The notes below the pieces were generated by a model. It did no database searches. It worked only from the letters and a program-made list of their open reading frames with translations, and was not told the origin of the DNA. Positions 15,515-21,509 of a stretch of 28,500 nt of DNA are shown piece after piece (positions within the stretch are counted from its first letter, which is position 1; each line of letters begins with the position of its first letter). The stretch comes from an uncultured Clostridia bacterium (GTDB lineage Bacteria > Bacillota > Clostridia > TANB77 > CAG-508), in NCBI GenBank assembly GCA_934167175.1, contig CAKPKF010000018.1, positions 1-28,500 of the forward strand, given 5' to 3'. The translations under genes were made by a program, and so were the position numbers.

Positions 15515-15540
15515 CAATAATAAAATGTTATGAGTTTATT
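15502..15540 (+). terminator. Terminator of the tetR gene
   Basis: 15-bp perfect arms, AATAAACTCATAACA (15502-15516) and its complement (15526-15540), followed on plus by TTTTTCTTT. The tetR stop codon lies inside the left arm. It may also serve the convergent gene that ends at 15548. Confidence 0.9.
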
Positions 15541-15547
15541 TTTTTCT

Positions 15548-16405
15548 TTAATCTGCTATGTATTCTATTGTTTTTACTGCTCCGTTTATATTATCTATAT
15601 CTGTTATTTTACTATCTAATGTAATATCACACATTTCATGTAAAATATATCCGTAATTTGATTGAATGTGATATCCCATTCCTAGAAAAGTTTCTGTTTG
15701 ACTATTTACACTTAGTTTTATTGGATATGTGAATTTATCATAAATATATTCAACTATTATAAAACCTTTTCCAGCATTATCTACATTTATGTATTCAATT
15801 CCCATTCCATCTATTCTATATGTATCTTTTAAATATCTTTCTATTTCGCTCTTTATCTTTTTCTTTGAACATACTTCAACTTTAGTTGCATCTACATTTT
15901 TTATTGATTTTTCCTCTTTTTCAATTTTTCCTTCTATGTAAACAGAATCACCGACTTTTAAATCTTTCAAAGAACTTTCAACATTGTTTTCGTAATTCTT
16001 TATTTTTGTATTATCATTTATATTAACTATATACATAATTTTAGCTTCATCTAAACCTATTTCTAATTTATTGCCTGATATATTTATTATTACTCCACCT
16101 TCTGTTATTTGGGCATTGTTCACCTCTGGCATTTCTTGTGGTATCGTATTTGTTTCGTTTTCAATAATTTCATTTTTTGTAATTTGATTTTCATTAATTT
16201 GGTTCTCACTAATTTCATTTACAATAATATTGTCTTCATTTTCCATTATATTTTTTTCAATTGAATATACTATAAATAGCACTATGCAAATTAATAATAT
16301 ACATATTCCAACCGTTACTGCTTTTTTTATATTCTTTCTTTTTCCTATAATTATACTTCCTATACAAGCTATTAAAATAAGTAATACTAAGAACACTACA
16401 CCCAT
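15548..16405 (-). CDS. Membrane-anchored protein with Asn/Glu linker, function unknown
   Basis: 285 aa. Two N-terminal TM helices (about 3-20 and 29-49) give a short cytoplasmic loop and an extracellular C-terminus. A low-complexity Asn/Glu/Ile linker follows (about 55-88, repeats such as NEISENQINENQ). Then comes a beta-rich domain (about 98-175: VIINISGNKLEIGL, LKVGDSVYIEGKI) that resembles an OB or DUF5666-like fold. The C-terminal ~100 residues are unassigned. The start is preceded by GGAGAAATAAT. It is a single-gene unit, convergent with tetR. I do not recognise a function. Confidence 0.75.
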   Translation of the reverse strand: MGVVFLVLLILIACIGSIIIGKRKNIKKAVTVGICILLICIVLFIVYSIEKNIMENEDNIIVNEISENQINENQITKNEIIENETNTIPQEMPEVNNAQITEGGVIINISGNKLEIGLDEAKIMYIVNINDNTKIKNYENNVESSLKDLKVGDSVYIEGKIEKEEKSIKNVDATKVEVCSKKKIKSEIERYLKDTYRIDGMGIEYINVDNAGKGFIIVEYIYDKFTYPIKLSVNSQTETFLGMGYHIQSNYGYILHEMCDITLDSKITDIDNINGAVKTIEYIAD

Positions 16406-16442
16406 ATTATTTCTCCATTCTAATAATTTTGTTCACTATTAG

Positions 16443-16469
16443 ATTATCTTTTTTGTTCCAATTTGTCAA
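16443..16469 (-). promoter_or_regulatory. Putative promoter of the Asn/Glu-linker protein gene
   Basis: On minus: -35 TTGACA (16464-16469) and GATAAT (16443-16448) at a short 15-bp spacing; a weaker TAATCT would give 17 bp. Between here and the near-palindrome at 16598 the DNA holds only a small inverted repeat (GCAATTTT at 16533 and its complement ending at 16557). Confidence 0.45.
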
Positions 16470-16597
16470 CAAAATTCAAAAGAATAAATCTGAAAACTTT
16501 AATATTATAACAAATTTTAACTTTGTTCTGTGGCAATTTTGTGTTAAGTAAAATTGCTATTAGTATTGCTATTAAAAACAATTTATTATAACATTTA

Positions 16598-16720
16598 AGT
16601 GCCAAACAGAACCCTCCTCTCTGATGCTTATCTGTATAATAAAGGGAACCGGAATTTTAATGAGGTGTTAAAATTCTGCTACAGATTCGGCTATCAAAGA
16701 GGACGGTTCTATTTGGCACT
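16598..16720. repeat. 123-bp near-palindrome (REPIN/MITE-like element)
   Basis: The ends are 28-bp inverted repeats (16598-16625 and 16693-16720) with three mismatches, beginning AGTGCCAAA and ending TTTGGCACT. Further in, TCTGTA (16631) pairs with TACAGA (16680), and GAATTTTAA (16652) with TTAAAATTC (16668). The whole could fold into one long hairpin. It is less AT-rich than its surroundings, which suggests an imported or mobile origin. The segment AGAGGACGGTTCT recalls, from memory, palindromes found near REP-associated IS200-like transposases in Clostridia. It starts 5 bp past the stop of the short adaptor gene and may end that operon's transcript. Confidence 0.75.
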
Positions 16721-16725
16721 AATTT

Positions 16726-17388
16726 CTATTTTAGTGTCACTGTTGCTGTCATTCCTATCCTCACTTCTCCATCGTTTTCAAATTCTACTGTGACTGTAAA
16801 TTTTCCATTAGTAGCTGTACTACTAATATTTGTGACTACTCCACTTATTGTTTTTTCATCATATGCTGAGAATTTAATGTTAGCTTCTTGACCCAATTTA
16901 ACATTATTTATTTTTGTTTCATCTACTTTAAATTGAACTGTTAAATTATTATTTGATGATATCTGTATATAATGTTCATTCGTACATTTTTTTGAATTTT
17001 CTGGAATATTTATTTCTGTTACAACACAATCATATGGAGCTGTTAGATATGTCCCATTCGTATATTTTAAAATATTTTCTCCTGCTTTTACTAGTTGATT
17101 TGTTTGAACATAACTTTCTTCTAAATAATATGTTGCATGCAATTCTAAATTTTCTGTTAATCCAGAAGCAACTTCTGCTGTACTAGTTATTTGAGTGGAA
17201 TTCTTTTCTTTGCTACTACTTGTATTTTCTTGGCTAATATTACTTTTCGAAAACTCAATATCATTTTTTTCTAATTGTATATCTGTTGATGTATTAATAT
17301 TTTGATTTTTAAAATACAGGTAACACATTACAAATTCAACAACAATTAATACTATGATAATTATTATTCTAAAATCTATCTTTTTCAC
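16726..17388 (-). CDS. Short membrane-fusion adaptor protein, paralogue of 20304-21323
   Basis: 220 aa from a GTG start with AAAGGAATTTAAA upstream. N-terminal TM anchor at about 7-27, Ser/Asn/Lys-rich spacer to about 72, then a lipoyl-like hybrid region (VKAGENILKYTNGTYLTAPYD) and a beta-barrel region ending at IGMTATVTLK. It stops where the longer paralogue continues into its membrane-proximal domain, so it is a truncated or minimal adaptor. It is the last gene in the operon adaptor, ATPase, permease, secreted protein. Such proteins assist MacB-type exporters; Gram-positive versions have no TolC-like partner. Whether it joins the complex or replaces the long adaptor is unknown. Confidence 0.82.
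   Translation of the reverse strand: MKKIDFRIIIIIVLIVVEFVMCYLYFKNQNINTSTDIQLEKNDIEFSKSNISQENTSSSKEKNSTQITSTAEVASGLTENLELHATYYLEESYVQTNQLVKAGENILKYTNGTYLTAPYDCVVTEINIPENSKKCTNEHYIQISSNNNLTVQFKVDETKINNVKLGQEANIKFSAYDEKTISGVVTNISSTATNGKFTVTVEFENDGEVRIGMTATVTLK
17031..17092. repeat. Segment nearly identical to 21002-21063
   Basis: A 62-bp stretch in the short adaptor gene that matches 21002-21063 in the long adaptor gene at about 57 positions, encoding GENILKYTNGTYLTAPYD in both, while flanking parts of the two genes are much more diverged. Confidence 0.75.
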
Positions 17389-17401
17389 TTTAAATTCCTT
17401 T

Positions 17402-18424
17402 CTAATTCTTAGTTACATATATTCTATAATTTCTTATATTTCCATTTTCTGCTGTTACAGAAATAAGAATTTTATTTGTTCCTTTATTTAATTGTTCATT
17501 TCCATATATGCATACTGTTGCTATGTCTTCTTCTGCATTAGCAGTTATATTTAATGAGGTTATGTCATCTGATACTGTAACAAAATATGTTGAATTTTCC
17601 TTAGTGAACTCTTTATTTAGACTATAATTTTCTATTGCTAATTCTTTTAAATAATTATTACATGATCCATTATAAGTTACTATTTCACTCTCTATATTTT
17701 CTGCGGTAATTGATTTTTCAAGAACTCCAAAACTTTTTTCTTTTGATAAATTACTTATACTACTGTTTGTTTTACTATTTTTTTCTATGCTTGTTTGTTC
17801 TGGCATTTTTTCTTTATTATTTGATGTTGATGGCTCTACTCTTTTTTCTTCATTTTTCTTATCTTCTGATTCATCATTCTTTTTATTATCGTCTTTTTTC
17901 TCATCGCTATTTTTTTCTGTAATCTTCACTTCAATTTCTATAGTTTCTGATTTTTTTTCTGCATCTGTACTTTCATTATTTTCTATTTTGTTTTGTTGGT
18001 CAGTATTTTTGTTTTCATCCAAAGAAGTAACTGTAGCCTTGAATTTTATCGTGTCATTTATTTGCAAATTTTCAGGAACTCCATAATACAAATCTATTGT
18101 TTTTATGTTTGAATCATTTTTATCTATATTCATTATTATTTCATTATTTTCTTTTTTTATACTAACATCTTTCTCATTAATTTCTAAATTAGATATATTA
18201 CAATCAGATTGAAGTTTAAATTCAAATTTTTCATATTTGACTTTGTCTATATTAATTGTCATTTTTATTTTTTCGCCTATAGCAACTTCATTTTTTTCTA
18301 CTTCAAAAAATTTCATTTCTTTTATGTTGTTGACCTTTCCTGTTGCATACGAGTATGAGATATGTAATATTAACATTCCTAGTAATGATATTACCAATAT
18401 GATTTTTAATTTGTTTTTTATCAT
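17402..18424 (-). CDS. Secreted protein with C-terminal cadherin-like domain
   Basis: 340 aa from ATG 18424 (AAGGAG 8 nt upstream; the GTG at 18433 overlaps it). Signal peptide at about 1-28 (ILVISLLGMLILHISYSYA), a beta-rich N-terminal domain to about 145, a highly charged Lys/Glu/Asp/Asn linker (about 145-235), and a C-terminal domain (about 260-340) with the pattern of the cadherin-like beta-sandwich family PF12733 (LKELAIENYSLNKEF, YFVTVSDDITSLNITA, NYRIYVTKN). It is probably extracellular or wall-associated. It sits between permease and short adaptor, so it may be a surface partner or substrate of the exporter; this is inference. Confidence 0.8.
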   Translation of the reverse strand: MIKNKLKIILVISLLGMLILHISYSYATGKVNNIKEMKFFEVEKNEVAIGEKIKMTINIDKVKYEKFEFKLQSDCNISNLEINEKDVSIKKENNEIIMNIDKNDSNIKTIDLYYGVPENLQINDTIKFKATVTSLDENKNTDQQNKIENNESTDAEKKSETIEIEVKITEKNSDEKKDDNKKNDESEDKKNEEKRVEPSTSNNKEKMPEQTSIEKNSKTNSSISNLSKEKSFGVLEKSITAENIESEIVTYNGSCNNYLKELAIENYSLNKEFTKENSTYFVTVSDDITSLNITANAEEDIATVCIYGNEQLNKGTNKILISVTAENGNIRNYRIYVTKN

Positions 18425-18439
18425 TATTTTCACTCCTTT

Positions 18440-19252
18440 TTAATCGGTATGTAACGCATCAATAGGATTTAATTTAGAGGCTTTGTTTGCTGGGAATATT
18501 CCAAATATGGTTCCTATTAAAAGGCTAGATAAAAATGCTAGTAATATTATAAATACACTTGGACTAAATGTATATCCCATTTTTCCTAAAAGCGTTCCCA
18601 CTCCTATTCCTAATAGTACTCCTATAAGCCCTCCAAAAATACATAAAACTAATGCTTCTATTAAAAATTGTATTAATATATCTTTTCTTTTTGCTCCTAA
18701 AGCTTTTCTTATTCCTATTTCCTTAGTTCTTTCTGTAACAGATACAAGCATTACATTCATAACTCCAATTCCTGCTACAACTAAAGAAATACTTGCTATT
18801 CCTCCTAATAATAATGATAATGTATTGTTAATGTTATCCATTGTGTCTAACATTGAGTCTTGTGACGATACACTAAACTCATCTGTTGTTATCCCTAAAG
18901 TTGATTCTATAAATTTTTCTACTTGGTTAGTTGTTTTTTCTATATTATTTTCATCTGCAACTTTTATATACAAATTATTAATGGTTGTATCACTTCCTAA
19001 ATATTTTGCTGTTGTAAATGGTATTATTATCATATCATCTATATTGCTTCCCATTGAACTTCCTACTGCAGTTAAAACTCCAACAACAGTGTAATTATCT
19101 CCATCAATTTTTATACTTTGTCCAATTGGATTACTTAAACTAAACAAGGTTGTTGCCATTTCATTACCAACTAAACATATTTTACTATTGTTTTCTAAAT
19201 CTATTTCAGAAAGTAATCTTCCACTACTAATCGTTAGATTAGTGACTTCCAT
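18440..19252 (-). CDS. MacB-like permease, C-terminal part (after frameshift)
   Basis: This is the frame holding most of the permease: the end of the extracellular MacB_PCD domain (GNEMATTLFSLSNPIGQSIKIDG then YTVVGVLTAVGSSMG) and the FtsX domain with three TM helices (SLLLGGIASISLVVAGIGVMNVML, VTERTKEIGIRKALGAKRKDI, and the last helix before FPANKASKLNPIDAL). The ATG at 19252 has no ribosome site and lies inside the family's domain, so independent translation is doubtful. The sequence before it in this frame (GRANIIATTPDYMEVTN) continues the N-terminal part. Joined with 19610-19290, the protein is about 389 aa, the normal MacB permease size. Confidence 0.85.
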   Translation of the reverse strand: MEVTNLTISSGRLLSEIDLENNSKICLVGNEMATTLFSLSNPIGQSIKIDGDNYTVVGVLTAVGSSMGSNIDDMIIIPFTTAKYLGSDTTINNLYIKVADENNIEKTTNQVEKFIESTLGITTDEFSVSSQDSMLDTMDNINNTLSLLLGGIASISLVVAGIGVMNVMLVSVTERTKEIGIRKALGAKRKDILIQFLIEALVLCIFGGLIGVLLGIGVGTLLGKMGYTFSPSVFIILLAFLSSLLIGTIFGIFPANKASKLNPIDALHTD

Positions 19253-19610
19253 ATAATCTGGTGTTGTTGCAATTATATTTGCTCTTCCGTGCTGTTGTTG
19301 TTCCTCTTGTAACTGTTGAACTTACTGTTTTATATGGTGCAACACTTTCTATGTTTGATATGTTTAGAATGTTTTCTAATTGAGAATATTCTAAACTAGA
19401 ATCACTTGATTGTATATTTAATGTCAGAATATTTGCACCTAACGATTGCACTTGTGAATTTACCTTATTAGATGTCCCATTTCCAATCCCAACTAATATA
19501 ATAACAGAAGCTATTCCTATAACTAAACCTAATATAGTAAGTAATGATCTTAGTTTATTATTTATTATATTTTTTAGTGAACCTTTTAGAATATTTGCAA
19601 ACTTTGTCAT
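19239..19610 (-). CDS. MacB-like permease, N-terminal part (before frameshift)
   Basis: Start at ATG 19610, with AAGGAAGG 8 nt upstream (ATG 19616 is also possible). It encodes the cytoplasmic lead, TM1 (LRSLLTILGLVIGIASVIILVGIG) and the beginning of the extracellular MacB_PCD domain up to VTRGTTTA. The next codon is CGG, after which this frame gives only unrelated residues and a TAA at 19241-19239. Dropping one base at 19289 leads straight into the downstream frame. It follows the ATPase by 14 bp and belongs to the envelope exporter operon. Either a pseudogene, a sequence error or a programmed +1 shift. Confidence 0.82.
   Translation of the reverse strand: MTKFANILKGSLKNIINNKLRSLLTILGLVIGIASVIILVGIGNGTSNKVNSQVQSLGANILTLNIQSSDSSLEYSQLENILNISNIESVAPYKTVSSTVTRGTTTARKSKYNCNNTRLYGSH
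19286..19292 (-). other. Apparent +1 frameshift site GCA CGG A
   Basis: On minus: ACA ACA ACA GCA CGG AAG AGC. Skipping the C at 19289 gives GCA GGA AGA GCA AAT ATA, encoding AGRANI, which continues into the permease C-terminal part. It is the same heptamer as at 2460-2466. Confidence 0.8.
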
Positions 19611-19624
19611 ATTCATTTCCTTCC

Positions 19625-20293
19625 TTATAAATTTTCATATAGCTTTCCATCAGTAATTTTCACAATTCTTTTCGCTCTTTTTGCTACATTTATATCGTGA
19701 GTAATTAAAATTATTGTTTGTCCTCTGTTATTTAAATCCTCTAACTCATTCATTATATCTATACTTGTTTTTGAATCCAGTGCACCAGTTGGTTCATCTG
19801 CTAATATTATTTCTGGTTTGCAAGCCAGTGCTCTTGCTATTGCCACTCTTTGTTGTTGCCCTCCAGATAATTGATTTGGTAAATGATTTTCTCTTCCCTT
19901 TAGCCCTACTTTTTCAATTAATTCATACGCTCTTTTTCTTGATTCTTCATTTGTTTTTCCTTGATATATCATTGGAAGTTGTATATTTTCTATTGCTGAC
20001 ATTTTTCCTAATAAATTAAAATTTTGAAATATAAATCCAATTTTATTGTTTCTTATTTGTGCAAGTTCGTTTTCCCTTGCTTTGCTTACGTTTATTCCAT
20101 CAAGAGTATATGTTCCACTATCTGGTGTATCTAATAATCCTAATATATTCATAAGTGTCGATTTTCCAGAGCCTGATGGACCAACTATTGAAACAAATTC
20201 ACCTTTATTTACAACAAAATTAACATCATCTAAAGCTCTTATTATTTCTTCTCCTAAATAAAAATTTTTATTTATTTTTTTTAGTTCAAACAT
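19625..20293 (-). CDS. MacB-type ABC transporter ATPase
   Basis: 222 aa. Walker A GPSGSGKST at 38-46, Q-loop IFQNFNLLGKMSA, signature LSGGQQQRV from 142, Walker B ILADEPTGALD with Asp166-Glu167, and switch His199 (LITHD). It powers the permease encoded next. The start has AGGAGGTG upstream and lies 10 bp after the long adaptor gene. The order adaptor, ATPase, permease is the usual MacA-MacB arrangement with ATPase and permease on separate chains. Confidence 0.95.
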   Translation of the reverse strand: MFELKKINKNFYLGEEIIRALDDVNFVVNKGEFVSIVGPSGSGKSTLMNILGLLDTPDSGTYTLDGINVSKARENELAQIRNNKIGFIFQNFNLLGKMSAIENIQLPMIYQGKTNEESRKRAYELIEKVGLKGRENHLPNQLSGGQQQRVAIARALACKPEIILADEPTGALDSKTSIDIMNELEDLNNRGQTIILITHDINVAKRAKRIVKITDGKLYENL

Positions 20294-20303
20294 TTTTCAC
20301 CTC

Positions 20304-21323
20304 CTATTTACTTGGAGCTTGCATTCCACTTCCGCTTTGTCTTGAATTTTTTCCTCCTTGCACATCGTTTGGCATTTCTCCATGCATTCCACTTGGCATT
20401 TCTCCATCTGGCATAAATTGTTTACCATTTCCATCTGAATTCATTCCTCTTTTTTCATCTTTACTATTACTGTTTCTTACTGTATTTTGTTTTGTTGTAG
20501 TAACAACTTGAACAACTTCTCCTCCAGATAATCCTGATTTCACTTCAAGATACTCATCATTAGATAATCCTGTTTCAATATCTACTTCTTTAGTTTCACC
20601 ATTTTCTACAACTATAACGTATTTTCTGTTTCCATTAATTTGTACACTATTTATTGGTACAGCAAGGACATTAGACAATTCTTCTATGTTTATAGTACAA
20701 GAAACAGACATACCTATTTTTATATCTCCGTCATTTTTCAAACTAACTTCTACTGCAAATGTTGTTCCACTAGCAGAATATGTTCCTATTGAGTCAATTT
20801 TAGATATTTTTCCTGTATAAGTTTTATTTGTATCTGCTGTTAATGTTACTTTAACTTCTTGATCTAATTTAATATTTGATATTTCATTTTCATTAATGCT
20901 TAGCTCTATTACTAAGTTGCCCAAATCTTGAACTTCCACATAATTGCTAGATGTAGCTTTTTTTCCTGTCTCTGGTACTGAAGAACTAGATATTACTAAA
21001 TCATATGGTGCTGTTAAATATGTCCCATTTGTATATTTTAAAATATTTTCTCCCGTTTTTACTGTATCATCATTTTCTACACACATTGTTTCAAAATATT
21101 TTGTTGTTTCTAAACTTAGCTTTTCAGTACTCGTAGATTTTATCTCTCCTGAACTAGTTATTGTCTTTTTTATTGTTTGATTTTCTACTGTTACTTCTTC
21201 AATTGTTGTTGATGTAGATGATTTATCTGTATTTAATCCTATTTGCTTTCCAATGAAAAACATTGTTGTTCCAATTATTGCAATCAAAATTATAGTTACA
21301 AATATTTTTTGGACTTTTTTCAT
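20304..21323 (-). CDS. MacA/HlyD-like membrane-fusion adaptor
   Basis: 339 aa from ATG 21323 (AAAGGTAGG upstream); two earlier in-frame ATGs, at 21344 and 21353, have poorer ribosome sites. TM anchor at about 5-26, lipoyl-like hybrid region (VKTGENILKYTNGTYLTAPYD), beta-barrel region (VKVTLTADTNKTYTGKI), membrane-proximal domain (LAVPINSVQINGNRKYVIVVENG; VETGLSNDEYLEVKSGLSGGEVV). The last ~50 residues are low-complexity, rich in Met, Pro and Gly (FMPDGEMPSGMHGEMP), like the linker of the beta-helix protein upstream. There is no long helical hairpin, as is usual where no TolC partner exists. It is first in the exporter operon, driven by the boxed promoter at 21383-21416. Confidence 0.9.
   Translation of the reverse strand: MKKVQKIFVTIILIAIIGTTMFFIGKQIGLNTDKSSTSTTIEEVTVENQTIKKTITSSGEIKSTSTEKLSLETTKYFETMCVENDDTVKTGENILKYTNGTYLTAPYDLVISSSSVPETGKKATSSNYVEVQDLGNLVIELSINENEISNIKLDQEVKVTLTADTNKTYTGKISKIDSIGTYSASGTTFAVEVSLKNDGDIKIGMSVSCTINIEELSNVLAVPINSVQINGNRKYVIVVENGETKEVDIETGLSNDEYLEVKSGLSGGEVVQVVTTTKQNTVRNSNSKDEKRGMNSDGNGKQFMPDGEMPSGMHGEMPNDVQGGKNSRQSGSGMQAPSK
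21002..21063. repeat. Segment nearly identical to 17031-17092
   Basis: The matching copy in the long adaptor gene of the 62-bp conserved stretch; see 17031-17092. Confidence 0.75.
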
Positions 21324-21382
21324 TCTTATTTTCCTACCTTTCATATCTTCCATAATATGCCATTTCTTCTTACTTTAATAAA

Positions 21383-21416
21383 ATTATAGTTTCCAAATAT
21401 TAAATAAAGATTAAAA
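21383..21416 (-). promoter_or_regulatory. Regulator-box promoter of the exporter operon
   Basis: Box ATATTAAATAAAGATTAAAA (plus strand, 21397-21416), then exactly 8 bp, then -10 TATAAT on minus (21383-21388). On minus the box contains TTTAAT twice, 11 bp apart, the spacing of tandem OmpR-type half-sites. It covers the -35 position, as expected for direct activation. The same arrangement occurs at 23453-23486 and 25437-25470. Confidence 0.75.
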
Positions 21417-21469
21417 AAACTCTCACTTTTGTGAAAGTTTTGTGAATTTTTAAGTTCTTACAATAAAAG

Positions 21470-21499
21470 CGATATAATCTAACATTTAAGATTATACCG
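21470..21499 (-). terminator. Terminator of the beta-helix protein gene
   Basis: 11-bp arms (CGATATAATCT at 21470-21480; AGATTATACCG at 21489-21499), with one G-U pair in the minus transcript and an 8-nt loop, followed on minus by CTTTTATT. It separates the beta-helix gene from the exporter operon. Confidence 0.75.
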
Positions 21500-21509
21500 T
21501 TTTTTATTT

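Noticed and set aside
16533..16557. Inverted repeat GCAATTTT/AAAATTGC as a terminator of the exporter operon
   Set aside because: The arms are only 8 bp, AT-rich, and no U-tract follows on minus. The near-palindrome just upstream is a better candidate for 3'-end formation.
16599..16793. Plus-strand reading frame of 64 codons from a GTG
   Set aside because: It is a translation through the 123-bp near-palindrome running into the antisense of the short adaptor gene, with no ribosome binding site.
2460..19292. CGG reassigned to another amino acid or to stop as the explanation of the two broken genes
   Set aside because: Changing the meaning of CGG would not restore the reading frame. Only skipping one base or four-base decoding does.
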